A stretch of 25,129 nt of DNA from the NCBI GenBank assembly GCA_014860005.1, contig JACZKP010000075.1, positions 1-25,129 on the forward strand. Direction: 5' to 3'. Both the position numbers and the translations under genes were made by a program. The notes beneath the pieces are model-generated. The model was not told where the DNA came from, ran no database searches, and saw only the letters and a list, made by a program, of their open reading frames with translations. Within the stretch, counting starts at the first letter, position 1. Each line of letters starts with the position of its first letter. This document shows, one piece after another, positions 1 to 8,620 of the stretch. The stretch comes from Verrucomicrobiota bacterium (GTDB taxonomy: Bacteria > Verrucomicrobiota > Verrucomicrobiae > Limisphaerales > UBA11358).

Positions 1-899
1 AGACAGCAGGCCAGGAACGACACGAACAGGTGCGCTTCAATGCGGGGTGCGAGTTGATGATGGATCGGGCGCCGCGCCAGGTCGCCTTTGAGTTCTTTGA
101 AGGCTTGTTCGACTTCGGTGAGTTGCAGGTAAAATTCCCACAGCTTGGCAGGGTCCGTCTCGGTGAGGTTGGTGCGGAGGAGATAGCCGAAGCGGCGCGG
201 GTCAGCGGGGTCGGCGGGCGGATCACTTTCAAAATACGTGCTGGTCAGATCGTAGAGGAGCACCTCGAACTGCGCGTCGAAGAGCTCGCGCCAGCGCGCG
301 GTGAGGTGATCGAAGAGCGCCGCCTTGTGCGCCACGAGTTTGTCATGGCATTCGTAGAGGCGATGGATTTCCGCGAGCGCAAAATCTCCGGCGAGCAGGT
401 CCGCGCTGGCGGTGTGCTCAAACCAATGCCGGGGCCGCCGCCACTCGCTCCCCGGATCAATGAGCCGGTACAGCCCGAGCGTTTGCAGGACTTGATCCCA
501 GCGGGTGCCCTCGCGACTGGGGATGAGCTTGGCGCGCCAAAACCCGCCCAACCCCAGTTGCTCCCATAACTGGCAGCCCAGCCAGCACGCGCCCCATTGG
601 CGCGGACGGCACAGGGCCATTTGCGAAAGGCGCACGCGCACGCTGGGAAACTCCTCGACCCCGGGGTGCGCTGGCGCGTGCGCCTCAGGAAACAGCGCGA
701 CCTGGCGCGGCGTGTCCTCGTCCTGGCCAAAGAGATCGACGGTCTTGCGCCAGGAGGATTCCTGCACGCCGTTCAGTTCGCCCAAGTAAAGCACGTGGCG
801 CTGGACGCTGCGCTGATCGGGCCGCCGCCGGTTTTCCACGACACTCCAATAGAGATGCTCTTTGCCCTCCTTGCGACGTTTGGAACAACGCAGAAACAT
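1..899 (-). pseudogene. IS1634-family transposase, internally deleted, cut by left window edge
   Basis: The frame is open from an ATG at 899 to the window edge, about 299 codons. The N-terminal part (MFLRCSKRRKEGKEHLYW, then SVVENRR and HVLYLGELN) is typical of the DDE transposases of the IS1634 (IS4-like) group. It continues to LLYDLTSTYFESDPP, which carries the first catalytic Asp. Directly after a short ADPADP spacer (about 195-225) the protein jumps to RRFGYLLRTNLTETDPAKLW and EQAFKELKGDL, which in full-length relatives lies some 200-250 residues further on. The central RNase H-like core with the second Asp is therefore missing while the frame stays open. Terminal repeats are not visible in the window. 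The element should be inactive. The family call rests on remembered motifs, not on a search. Confidence 0.8.
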
Positions 900-1201
900 A
901 ATGGCGTGAGAGCATACGGAAAACTTTGAGGCCGGGAAGGGGGCAGGTCTGCACTACAAGCCCCTTTTGCAAAACCGCCCCTTGAACCAGAATGGTTTCC
1001 GCTCGAACAGCGGCTGAAAATAGTGGCTTTCACCCGCCGATCCGCCAAGTCGGGTTAGTATCACAAACATTTCAATAAGGCTTTGGAGCAAAACTGAATC
1101 GAGCTTGGTCAGATCTGGAAAACTCAGGTTTCTCCATATTCAAGCGAATGATGGCGTTGAACAATTGCGGCGATAACCGCGGGCATCGGTCTCAACCCGC
1201 A
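900..1201. other. Intergenic stretch between transposase remnant and Bat operon
   Basis: About 300 bp with no convincing reading frame on either strand. It must hold the 5' flank of the transposase remnant and the 3' end of the Bat operon transcript. A short GC-rich inverted stretch (around 1175-1190, CCGCGGTTATCGCCGC) lies just downstream of batE but has no T-tract, so I do not call it a terminator. Confidence 0.4.
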
Positions 1202-1942
1202 TCACGGCGCGCAAACCAGCGCAAACTGTCCGCGTTCCACCCAGCCAGCGCCACGGTTGGTGCGGATAAAGAGATAGTCGCCGCTGGCGCGCACCCAACG
1301 GGCCGGCTCGCCCGCCGCCAAACGCGTGATGGCTTCCGCTCCGGTGGTGGGGGTTAGTCGCAGAGGAGTGTCGTTCGGAAAGATCACGCCCAACCGTGTG
1401 CGCGTCATGGTGCCAATATGCGCGGGCAGACTGAGCAGGAAAATTCCCAGCCCCAGCGCCGCCACCGCTTGCTGCCACGACGCCCGCCGCAGCCTCAGCA
1501 CACCGGGCAAGGTCAAGACGCCCACCACCGTCCAGAGACTGCCTCCGACAATCCACCCCCACCAGTTCACCGGCAGCCAGGTGGAAGCGACTTCATACCA
1601 GCGCAGTTCTGGCGCTTCGAGTTGGACGGTTTGACGCGCAAATCGCAGATTGTTGCGCGCGTTTGCATCAAACGGATTCATCCACAAGGCCTGTTCCCAC
1701 GCCAGGATTGCCTCGGCGGTTCGTCTCTGTTGCCATTCAGCGTTGCCAAGATTCTGAAATGTGCCGGCAGCAGGCTTGGCGGCCGCAACGACGCGGAAGG
1801 CCTTGGCGGCCGTTGCAAAATCCCCGGCGCGATAGGCTGCGCTGCCGGCCTCGAATGAGTTCATTGGCTCCGGGCTAGGCTGGCTCACGCCGTTCAGGGC
1901 GAGTCCCAAGCCGCAAATCAAACTGAACCAACGGGTCAACAC
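1202..1942 (-). CDS. batE: BatE-like TPR and SH3 protein
   Basis: 246 residues from a GTG start at 1942 that overlaps the batD stop by a few bases. An N-terminal signal peptide (TRWFSLICGLGLALNG) precedes a TPR-like unit (SAAYRAGDFATAAKAFRVV, then NLGNAEWQQRRTAEAILAWE and ANARNNLRFA) at about residues 30-105. Two membrane segments follow at about 120-180 (WWGWIVGGSLWTVVGVLTL and AALGLGIFLLSLPA). The C-terminus (about 185-240) has the look of a bacterial SH3 domain (LRLTPTTGAEAITRLAAGEP, then WVRASGDYLFIRT and GWVERGQF). This TPR-TM-SH3 arrangement at the end of a BatABCD cluster is what is called BatE. A periplasmic scaffold role is inferred from the family; the substrate is unknown. Confidence 0.8.
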   Translation of the reverse strand: MLTRWFSLICGLGLALNGVSQPSPEPMNSFEAGSAAYRAGDFATAAKAFRVVAAAKPAAGTFQNLGNAEWQQRRTAEAILAWEQALWMNPFDANARNNLRFARQTVQLEAPELRWYEVASTWLPVNWWGWIVGGSLWTVVGVLTLPGVLRLRRASWQQAVAALGLGIFLLSLPAHIGTMTRTRLGVIFPNDTPLRLTPTTGAEAITRLAAGEPARWVRASGDYLFIRTNRGAGWVERGQFALVCAP

Positions 1943-3852
1943 AGTCGCGCCTCCAGTTTATTCAGCAACCCCTCGAGCACGGGTTGCAGTTCGAACAAGC
2001 CATCCGCATCCACGGACGTGCGAGAGAAAACGACTCCGTCCGCCACCGTGAACACCCGACGGACAACTTCTCCGATTCTGCCCTTTCGTTCATATTCCTC
2101 CAGCAAATCCAGCACGTCGCCGCAAACCATCGCCCGTTCCTCTGCAGGGTAATGCGGCGCGCACGCAATGCGCAAAGAGTTGACGGCATGGGCAGTGTAG
2201 CGGAGCAAATCACCGTTGCGAAACGATTGCTCCAACGCGCGGCGCTCGCGCTGCAACGCCCGGCGCGCGCGGCGCCGTCTCACGATTTCCGGATGTTGCG
2301 CAAAATACCGGCGGCGGCGGTCCCAGACCCACAATCCGGCAAAGCCCATCAAGGGCAGCAATTGCACCATGACGAACCACTTGCGCTGTTGCAGCGGCAC
2401 GAGACTGCCGGTGCTGCGCCCGGGTGACGACGCGAGATCGCTTAGGGCAAGTTTGGTTTCCGTTTCAACCGGGAGCGCGTTGGCGGCCTGCAATGCCACC
2501 AAGTCCGCGGTCGTTGTCCCGGCAGTGACCGTGACCGGCACAGAAGGAATGGTCAGGTCCACATACGCACCGCGCCCCGGATCAAAATAACTGAAGGGTA
2601 TTGGCGGCGTTGCTTCGATTCCTTCCCGTAGCGGCATCAGGGTGTAAGTGAACGCCACGAAACTTCCGATTGGCGACCCCGGCACGGGCGTGGGTCGGGC
2701 AGCTGGCACACCACCGGGAACCGCGGGCGACACCTGCCAATCCGGCGCTTGCGGTGGCGGCGGAGCGATGAGCCGGGGCAGATTGCCTTCGCCACGGAAT
2801 ATGACGACGAGTTTCACCAGATCGCCCACCGCCACGCGATTGGCGGAAAGCTGCGGCGGATCGAGTGTGAATCTGCCGATGGCACCGGTGAATCCCGGCA
2901 GCGATCCGGCGCGCGGTAAAGGCTGGACGCTGATTGTAACTGGATCAGAATCGAGCAGCAGATAACGTGGTTGGCCGTCCGGCATGACCGCCTGTCCTTG
3001 TATTACGATCGGCGTGACAATCCGGTTGCCCAGCGTGAAGGCCTGGGCGGAGAACGTGATTCTGCCGGAAATCAACGGTGTGAAAATGGTCTCGTTCACG
3101 TACGTGGGCACATGCTGCCCCACGTGAGGCAGGGTTGTGATGCTCTGCCGTGTGGCGCCTTGATCCAGCAGGAATCCGTCGCCATTCAAACGCAGGTGCG
3201 CCAGACCGAGGACGATGTTGGAACCGGAGGAGGGCAACAGCACCCGCAGCTTCACCGGCTGGCCGGCATAAATGTTGGTTTGGGCCAGTTCCAAACTGAG
3301 TTCCAGAGGCGGGGGTCCGACCAGATTGGGTTGGGCACTGACCTCCAATCGGGCGGCGGGCACGGTCACAGGCTTGCCGTAAACCTGCACCACAAATTCG
3401 GGAATGGTGAACGATCCGGTGGTGGCCGCGCGAACGTGGTGATTGATGGTTGTCAGCGGGGTGAGTTGGTTGCCTACTGGAAAGAAAATCTGTCCCCGCG
3501 CGCTGGCGCGTATCGCCAGTTGCGGTGGCGCGCTGATGTCCTCCGGCCATTGAATGGATTCGTCCAGCGCATTGAACGTGACGCGATAAGTTGTTTTTTC
3601 ACCGGGCCGAACCACGGGCGGATCGAATGACACCAAAGCCTTAACCTTGCTCGACACATCAATCGAAGGTTGGGAAACCTGAAGTTGCGCGAGCGGGTCG
3701 GGTTGCGGCGCGAGTTGCGCGATGGCGGATACAGCGGCGACCATGAACAGGCCAGCGCCCAGCGTGGTAACTCCCACAGGCATTGGTCGCGCGGGCAGCG
3801 AAGCGCCTGGAGCCGCCGCCTTCGGAAACATCTTTTTTGTGGAACTGAACAT
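1936..3852 (-). CDS. batD: BatD-like membrane-anchored periplasmic protein
   Basis: 638 residues from the ATG at 3852, whose A is shared with the preceding TGA stop; an in-frame GTG two codons earlier is possible. A signal anchor (VTTLGAGLFMVAAVSAIA) is followed by a long series of beta-sandwich-like segments (VRPGEKTTYRVTFNAL, YAGQPVKLRVLLPSSGSN, VAVGDLVKLVVIFRGEGNL) typical of BatD/oxygen-tolerance proteins. One transmembrane helix lies at about residue 495-515 (KWFVMVQLLPLMGFAGLWVW). A basic, Arg-rich cytoplasmic coiled region follows, then a helical C-terminal domain (residues about 560-638). It sits between the TPR BatC-like gene and batE and is translationally coupled to both. Bat clusters are linked to envelope stress and aerotolerance in some bacteria; the role here is not known. 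Confidence 0.85.
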   Translation of the reverse strand: MFSSTKKMFPKAAAPGASLPARPMPVGVTTLGAGLFMVAAVSAIAQLAPQPDPLAQLQVSQPSIDVSSKVKALVSFDPPVVRPGEKTTYRVTFNALDESIQWPEDISAPPQLAIRASARGQIFFPVGNQLTPLTTINHHVRAATTGSFTIPEFVVQVYGKPVTVPAARLEVSAQPNLVGPPPLELSLELAQTNIYAGQPVKLRVLLPSSGSNIVLGLAHLRLNGDGFLLDQGATRQSITTLPHVGQHVPTYVNETIFTPLISGRITFSAQAFTLGNRIVTPIVIQGQAVMPDGQPRYLLLDSDPVTISVQPLPRAGSLPGFTGAIGRFTLDPPQLSANRVAVGDLVKLVVIFRGEGNLPRLIAPPPPQAPDWQVSPAVPGGVPAARPTPVPGSPIGSFVAFTYTLMPLREGIEATPPIPFSYFDPGRGAYVDLTIPSVPVTVTAGTTTADLVALQAANALPVETETKLALSDLASSPGRSTGSLVPLQQRKWFVMVQLLPLMGFAGLWVWDRRRRYFAQHPEIVRRRRARRALQRERRALEQSFRNGDLLRYTAHAVNSLRIACAPHYPAEERAMVCGDVLDLLEEYERKGRIGEVVRRVFTVADGVVFSRTSVDADGLFELQPVLEGLLNKLEARLC

Positions 3853-4922
3853 CACCAATTGGGCCGGTTACGATCGCGCGGCTGGCCTTGCTCGCCTGGC
3901 CCCATGGGCAGACGGCGACCGCCTTCCAGCCTGAATCCTTCCAGCAGCCAGCCGGCTTCCTCCGGCGAAATGGAGATTTCCTGTCCGTCCTTCGACGGTC
4001 CTTCTTCCTGGCCGGCCCGCATTTCGGGTGGCTTGTCGCCTTCCTCGCCTTCCTCCTCCTCTTCCTCATCTCCCGCCGCACCCGGCGGCATGAATGGCGC
4101 GGGAATCTTTCCCCGAAGCTCCTTCAACTTCTCCCCTAACTCACCACGTTGCGCCTCCATGGCCATTGCGGCCTGTTGCATTTCTTGAATGCTGTCCACG
4201 AGTTTGGCGATGGCGCGCTCGACAATTTCCGCATTGCGCTGGGCGTTCGTGTCCGCTGGATTCAATTCCGCCGCGCCCCTAAAATCGTCCAGCGATCGTT
4301 GCCATTTGCGCAAGGCTGCGCCGTGGATTTCCAAGGCCCGACGCACTGCATCCGTGGCAGCTTTCAATTCCCGGCGCGCACCACGTCCCTGCAAGTAGGC
4401 CGCCACCATCGTCTGCACATCGTTTCCTGCGAGGGCATCCGTCGCGGTGCCGATGGCTTGAGCGGCCCGCTCCGCTGCCGCCCGGGCGCGCCGGGCAGTG
4501 GGTTTGGCTTCGAGCGATTTCTTTAGTTCGTCGGCGCCTTGCGCGAAGCGGACATGACCGAGGTTGTAGAGCGCCGGAGGCTGGAGCTTCGCGTCCTGCT
4601 TCGCGAGGGCGGTTTGTAGAAGCGCTTCTGCCTCGCGGAACTTGCCCGCGTGCAGCCGCCGCGTGCCGGCATTGAAAAAGTCCCTTGAACTCACCGGCGC
4701 CGGTTCCGGCTTCAAGACCGGTGCGTTCGTTGGCGCAATGGCGTTGGTCTTGGTTGTGGAATCCGAGTTGGTGATGGCAAGCGCCGGCGCAGTGACGGAA
4801 GCCAGCATCGCAAAACAAAGCCCGACCACCGCGCACTTCAGCCGCAGTTGGCAGCACCACTCGTTGCGCTCAACATTTTTTGGGCAGTTCTCGCTGAGTT
4901 TTTTCTTTAGTTTATTCATCAC
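3852..4922 (-). CDS. batC: BatC-like TPR protein with acidic tail
   Basis: 356 residues, with the ATG at 4922 overlapping the batB stop by four bases. An N-terminal signal sequence (about residues 28-49, ending APALA) is followed by TPR-like helices (FFNAGTRRLHAGKFREAEAL, ALYNLGHVRFAQGADELKKS) and a long Ala/Arg-rich helical region. There is a conspicuous run of Glu around residue 285 (AAGDEEEEEEGEEGD). The final motif ISPEEAGWLLEGFRLEGGRR is of the kind seen at the C-terminus of BatC proteins in this operon type. It presumably acts in the periplasm or on the membrane with BatA and BatB (family inference). It is longer than the minimal BatC proteins of Bacteroides. Confidence 0.75.
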   Translation of the reverse strand: MMNKLKKKLSENCPKNVERNEWCCQLRLKCAVVGLCFAMLASVTAPALAITNSDSTTKTNAIAPTNAPVLKPEPAPVSSRDFFNAGTRRLHAGKFREAEALLQTALAKQDAKLQPPALYNLGHVRFAQGADELKKSLEAKPTARRARAAAERAAQAIGTATDALAGNDVQTMVAAYLQGRGARRELKAATDAVRRALEIHGAALRKWQRSLDDFRGAAELNPADTNAQRNAEIVERAIAKLVDSIQEMQQAAMAMEAQRGELGEKLKELRGKIPAPFMPPGAAGDEEEEEEGEEGDKPPEMRAGQEEGPSKDGQEISISPEEAGWLLEGFRLEGGRRLPMGPGEQGQPRDRNRPNW

Positions 4923-5941
4923 ACCTTGCTCCGTCGTCTTGTGCCCACAAGGGATTCGACCACCAACAACACCAGCACCGCCGCCACCAGCACATGAAAT
5001 CGGTCCACCCCCAGCTTGCGTGTCGGCGCCCCGCCGGAAGTGTTGTCGCCGGATTCCATCGCCAGCCGCACCTTGGCCAGACCTTCACCCAGCGCACCCA
5101 GTGGAAAATAGTTGCCCTTGGTCGCCTCGGCAATCGCGCGCAGCGTGGTCTCATCCAACCGGCTGCGCACCACTTCGCCGCGCGCATCGCGCACCAGTTC
5201 CATCTGACCCTGTTCGTTGATCACGCGAATCTCGGCACCTGCCGCCGTGCCGACGCCGATGGTGTACACGACCACGAGTTCCTTGGCCAAGGCTTCCGCC
5301 GTGCGCGCTCCGGCTTTTTGGAGGTCCTCGCCGTCCGTGAGCAGGACCACAATCTTGCGCCGGTCCCGCTTTTCGATCGCGCGAAACGCCTCATCCAGCG
5401 CGCGGCCAATGTCCGTGCCCGGCACCATGATGGTTTTCTCATCCAAGGCCCGCAACGCATCCTCGAACGCGCCGTAGTCAAACGTCAGCGGACATTGCAG
5501 AAATGCCTGACCCGAAAATGCGATCAAACCGACGCGCCCGCGCCCGTGCCGCCGCACGAAATCCATCACCGCCAGTTTCGCGCGTTCCAGGCGGTTCGGC
5601 GAAACGTCGGCGGCCAGCATGCTGCGCGAACAATCCACCGCGAACACAATGTCCTCGCCCAACTCCTGCGCGACGAATTCCTGCACCCCCCACTGAGGCC
5701 GGGCGAGCGCCAGGCCAAGCCCGGCCACGGCGAGCAACAACAGGAAGTTCTTGAACGCGCGCCGCGCCGGACTGTGTGTGCGTGTGAGGTCCGCAAGGAA
5801 CTGCGGCGCCGCCAAAGTCGCCAATTGCCGGCGCCGCGCCCAAGCCGCATAACGCTGCAACGCCAGCAACACGACTGGCCCAAACACGGCCAGCCAGAGC
5901 CACTGCGGTTCGGCAAAATGAGGTTGTGTGAAATCCATCAT
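4919..5941 (-). CDS. batB: BatB-like von Willebrand A membrane protein
   Basis: 340 residues from the ATG at 5941, which overlaps the batA stop as ATGA; a longer frame reaches upstream but antisense logic and coupling favour this start. Two N-terminal membrane helices (WLWLAVFGPVVLLALQ and FLLLLAVAGLGLALA) flank an Arg-rich loop. The VWA domain has an intact MIDAS: DCSRS at about residues 103-107, GTDIGRALD near 180 and LLTDGED near 205. A C-terminal helix (FHVLVAAVLVLLVVESLVG) anchors it. The topology places the VWA domain between membrane segments, as in BatA/BatB of the Bat (Bacteroides aerotolerance) cluster. Confidence 0.88.
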   Translation of the reverse strand: MMDFTQPHFAEPQWLWLAVFGPVVLLALQRYAAWARRRQLATLAAPQFLADLTRTHSPARRAFKNFLLLLAVAGLGLALARPQWGVQEFVAQELGEDIVFAVDCSRSMLAADVSPNRLERAKLAVMDFVRRHGRGRVGLIAFSGQAFLQCPLTFDYGAFEDALRALDEKTIMVPGTDIGRALDEAFRAIEKRDRRKIVVLLTDGEDLQKAGARTAEALAKELVVVYTIGVGTAAGAEIRVINEQGQMELVRDARGEVVRSRLDETTLRAIAEATKGNYFPLGALGEGLAKVRLAMESGDNTSGGAPTRKLGVDRFHVLVAAVLVLLVVESLVGTRRRSKV

Positions 5942-6978
5942 GGGATGCGTCGCAGTCGCGTATTGGCCAGGACCAGTTCCAGCGCGAACAAACCGAGCGC
6001 CGCCAGCAACGGCCACTGAAACAACGGCGTGTAAGTCGTCAACCGCCGCAGCTTCACTTCGGTTTTTTCCAGCCGGTCAATCTCATCGTAGATGCTGTGC
6101 AATTCCCGGCGGTTCTTCGCACGATAAGATTTGGCGTTCGACAGCGCGGACATTTTGTTTAGCACCGCGTAATTCGCCGGTTGCAGTACAAGCGTGGGGA
6201 TCACGTTGCCCTGCGGATCAAGCCGCAGCTTGCCGGTCGCGGGCTCGAACGCGGGCAACTGGCAAGGCTCCTCCACCCCAATGCCGATCGTATAGACCTT
6301 CGCGCCCAGCGCGCCGGCGAGTTGCGCGGCGGGCACCGGATCAATCTCGCCGCGATTGTTGTCGCCGTCGGTGAGCAAAATGATGATCCGGCTCTTGCTG
6401 TCCTTGGCGGACTTGAGCCGTTTGGCCGCCGTCGCGGTGGCGTCACCGATGGCTGTGCCGAGTTCGCGAATCATGCCGATGTGCAAGCGATTCAGGTTTT
6501 CCACCAGCCAGTCATGATTCAATGTCAGCGGACTGGCCAGATACGGCACGGCCGAAAACACCACCAGCCCGATGCGGTCGTTGGGCCGTTTGCGGATAAA
6601 GTCCTCCAGCACCTCCGAGGCAATGTCGAACCGGGTGATGCGTTCACCCGGTCCGCTCATATCGAGCGCCATCATGGACCAGGACAAATCCAGCACGAGC
6701 ATGATGTCCACGCCGCTGGCTTGCGTTTCGGTGCGATCATTGGCAAAGCGCGGGCCCGCCAGCGCCGCGATACACAACGCCACGGTGAGCAAGCGCAGAA
6801 ACAGCAACAGCCGTCCTGCCGCCGCCCGCGCCGTCGCGCCCGCCGCCCGCGCAATGTCCGCACTGGGAAAACGCAGCGCCGAATGTTTGCCCACGCGCCC
6901 GCGCAGGAAGGCATAAACCGGCAACAACGCCAGCAGCGCCAGAACCCACGGATATTGAAACTCGAAATTCTCGTTCAT
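5938..6978 (-). CDS. batA: BatA-like von Willebrand A membrane protein
   Basis: 346 residues. The start at 6978 overlaps the stop of the DUF4381-like gene (ATGA). Two N-terminal hydrophobic helices (YPWVLALLALLPVYAFL and LLLFLRLLTVALCIAALA) precede a VWA domain with MIDAS residues DLSWS (about 97-101), GTAIGDA (about 175) and LLTDGDNN (about 203). A C-terminal helix (LFQWPLLAALGLFALELVL) closes the protein. Length and layout match BatA. Metal-dependent binding to partner proteins is the general VWA function; the partners are presumably BatB and BatD. Confidence 0.88.
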   Translation of the reverse strand: MNENFEFQYPWVLALLALLPVYAFLRGRVGKHSALRFPSADIARAAGATARAAAGRLLLFLRLLTVALCIAALAGPRFANDRTETQASGVDIMLVLDLSWSMMALDMSGPGERITRFDIASEVLEDFIRKRPNDRIGLVVFSAVPYLASPLTLNHDWLVENLNRLHIGMIRELGTAIGDATATAAKRLKSAKDSKSRIIILLTDGDNNRGEIDPVPAAQLAGALGAKVYTIGIGVEEPCQLPAFEPATGKLRLDPQGNVIPTLVLQPANYAVLNKMSALSNAKSYRAKNRRELHSIYDEIDRLEKTEVKLRRLTTYTPLFQWPLLAALGLFALELVLANTRLRRIP

Positions 6979-7634
6979 CGGGATGACGCGGGCTGATCGT
7001 CACTCGCCTTGGCGGCCTGCCGCAACTCCGCGCGGCGCGCTTCCCCCAGTTCCACCAGTATGAACGCCTGACTCGCAGCGCCCGGCGCTGGCGGCGTGTC
7101 CGTGGGCGCAAATTTCAATTCATCGCAGCGACGCAAAAAATCACTGAGCTTCGACGCCAGATCAGTGCCGATGGATTCATGATCGCGGACGATACGGCAA
7201 AACTCGTAAGTGGTGAATTCCTCAGCCGGGAGGTTGAACCCCGCGATCACATAACGCCGTACACACCGCGAAACCTGGCTCAAGACTTTGCCCGATTCAG
7301 GTTGCTGGCGCAGTATTTCCAGTTCCTCACGCGCCTGGACTTCCGGCGGCACGGGCGGAAATGGTTTGGGTCGTTTCCACAACCATACGATCAGCACTAT
7401 AAGCGCCAGTGCCAACACACCGCCCAGCACCACCCATGAACCGTGCAGTTCCCACCAAGTAGGCAGCAACTCATCGTGCGGTGGCATCAGTTTCAGAGCC
7501 TCGTCCTGGCTTTCGGAATTGGTCGCCCCGCTCACAGGCAGGACAGCGAGGAACATGACCGCCACCCAGCCTGTCCACGCCTGTCCTACGGTCCTCAAAT
7601 TTCGGATTTCGGCCTTCGGGTTTCGTACGTTCAT
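6975..7634 (-). CDS. DUF4381-like membrane protein of the Bat operon
   Basis: 219 residues, with the start at 7634 overlapping the DUF58 stop as ATGA. A hydrophobic signal-like stretch (WVAVMFLAVLPVSGA) is followed by a transmembrane helix at about residues 67-86 (WVVLGGVLALALIVLIVWLW). A cytoplasmic helical domain follows, with YVIAGFNLPAEEFTTYEF and FLRRCDELKFAP, the pattern of DUF4381 proteins that sit between DUF58 and BatA genes. Residues 4-13 (RNPKAEIRN-like) look like translated dispersed repeat DNA rather than ancestral protein, so the original start may have been near Met27. The function is unknown. Confidence 0.75.
   Translation of the reverse strand: MNVRNPKAEIRNLRTVGQAWTGWVAVMFLAVLPVSGATNSESQDEALKLMPPHDELLPTWWELHGSWVVLGGVLALALIVLIVWLWKRPKPFPPVPPEVQAREELEILRQQPESGKVLSQVSRCVRRYVIAGFNLPAEEFTTYEFCRIVRDHESIGTDLASKLSDFLRRCDELKFAPTDTPPAPGAASQAFILVELGEARRAELRQAAKASDDQPASSR
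7595..7628. repeat. Dispersed repeat encoding RNPKAEIRN-like peptide
   Basis: The plus strand shows two near-tandem units (TTCGGATTTCGG then TTCGGGTTTCG). In the reverse reading these give the peptide RNPKAEIRN, and the overlapping DUF58 frame region also gives GRNPKFE in another frame. I know this peptide as translated repeat DNA scattered in Verrucomicrobiota and Planctomycetota genomes (recollection, not checked). Here it forms the first residues of the DUF4381-like protein. Confidence 0.5.
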
Positions 7635-8587
7635 CCCCGCCTCCTGCCACGACGGAGTTCGAAGAAACGTTGCAGCGCCTGGGCGAACGGTTCCGCCGTG
7701 CTGAGTCGTAACGTGTCCACGCCGGCATGACCCAGCGCGCGGTCCAGGTCGGCCAGCCGTTGAGCATTGGTCTGCGCAAATTCCTGGCGCACGCCAGCCC
7801 GGGCCGAATCCAGTTCCAGCAGTTCGCCGGTCTCGGCATCTTCAATCGTCAGCAGTCCCGCCGGCGGCAATGTGCTTTCGCGCGGGTCATGCAAATGCAC
7901 GCACACCAGATCGTGTCGCGCATTCGTAAGACCAATGTCTTGAATGACGTCGCGATGGGTAGTGGCTCGAGCATCCCGCACGTTCGATTCGAGCCGAACG
8001 GGCGCGACGCACGTGCCACCACCAAAGCTGTGCAGAAAATCGGTGAGCAGAAACACAATGGCACGGCGATGCAGCACATGATTCAGGAACGTCAATGCGG
8101 CCGGAATGTCCGTGCCGCGGCGCTTCGGTTCAAAGAACAACATCTCGCGAAGCAGACGCAGAATATGACGGCGGCCCTTGCGCGGCGGCACGAAAAGTTC
8201 CACCTGCTCGGAGAACAACAGCAACGCCACCTTGTCGCTGCTGCGCGCAGCGGAAAGCGCCAGCGTGCCGGCAATCTCTGCGGCGAACTCGCGCTTGGTG
8301 CGCTCGGTCGAACCGAACGCGGACGACGCCGAAACGTCCACCGCCAGCACCATCGTCAGTTCGCGTTCTTCGCGGAAGCGTTTCACGAATGGGCGGCCCA
8401 TGCGATTGCTGACGTTCCAGTCAATGTCCCGCACGTCGTCGCCGGGCATGTATTCGCGCAACTCCTCGAAGTCCATGCCCCGTCCTTTGAAATGGCTGAG
8501 ATACGCGCCCACCATCGTGTCGTTCACGAGGCGGTTGGTGCGCACCTCCACGCGGCGGACGGATTCGAGCAGTTCGGTGATGGTCAT
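7631..8587 (-). CDS. DUF58 (VWA-like) protein at the head of the Bat operon
   Basis: 318 residues from an ATG at 8587. It carries the DUF58 signature: GAYLSHFKGRGMDFEELREY, MPGDDVRDIDWNVSNR and PFVKRFREERELTM at residues 28-79. The MIDAS-like DVSAS follows at about 84-88. DUF58 proteins are encoded between a MoxR AAA ATPase and BatA/BatB and are thought to work with MoxR in assembling or activating a target. Here the moxR gene is missing upstream. A 58-bp imperfect palindrome (7962-8019) is inserted in frame at about residues 190-208, giving VRLESNVRDARATT, between FLLTDFLH and ARHDLVCVHLHDP, which are adjacent or nearly so in relatives. The stop overlaps the next gene. Confidence 0.87.
   Translation of the reverse strand: MTITELLESVRRVEVRTNRLVNDTMVGAYLSHFKGRGMDFEELREYMPGDDVRDIDWNVSNRMGRPFVKRFREERELTMVLAVDVSASSAFGSTERTKREFAAEIAGTLALSAARSSDKVALLLFSEQVELFVPPRKGRRHILRLLREMLFFEPKRRGTDIPAALTFLNHVLHRRAIVFLLTDFLHSFGGGTCVAPVRLESNVRDARATTHRDVIQDIGLTNARHDLVCVHLHDPRESTLPPAGLLTIEDAETGELLELDSARAGVRQEFAQTNAQRLADLDRALGHAGVDTLRLSTAEPFAQALQRFFELRRGRRRG
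7962..8019. repeat. 58-bp REP-like imperfect palindrome inside the DUF58 gene
   Basis: The sequence begins GTGGCTCGAGCATCCCGC and ends GCGCGACGCACGTGCCAC. The two arms pair over most of their length around a centre near ATTCGAGCC, with scattered mismatches. In the minus frame it encodes a VRLESNVRDARATT peptide and in the plus frame VRFEPNGRDARATT. I recognise GRDARATT as the translated form of a common intergenic repeat in Verrucomicrobiota. Its in-frame position inside a conserved protein marks it as an insertion. Confidence 0.7.
8495..8571. repeat. Direct repeat copy A, inside the DUF58 gene 5' end
   Basis: This 77-bp stretch (DUF58 codons about 7-31) recurs in the same orientation at 9165-9241 with only six differences. 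Copy A is in the intact gene, so it is the source sequence. The two copies bracket the toxin-antitoxin pair. Confidence 0.9.
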
Positions 8588-8620
8588 GCCGGTGAATCTT
8601 GATTCATTATTGAGGATTTC

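Noticed and set aside
1165..1200. Terminator of the Bat operon
   Set aside because: A short GC-rich dyad is present downstream of batE but there is no U-tract and the stem is weak.
4994..6019. 341-codon plus-strand frame rich in His, Arg and Gln
   Set aside because: Typical high-GC shadow of batB, which has an intact VWA domain.
7727..8602. 291-codon plus-strand frame
   Set aside because: Antisense shadow of the DUF58 gene, which carries the conserved motifs.
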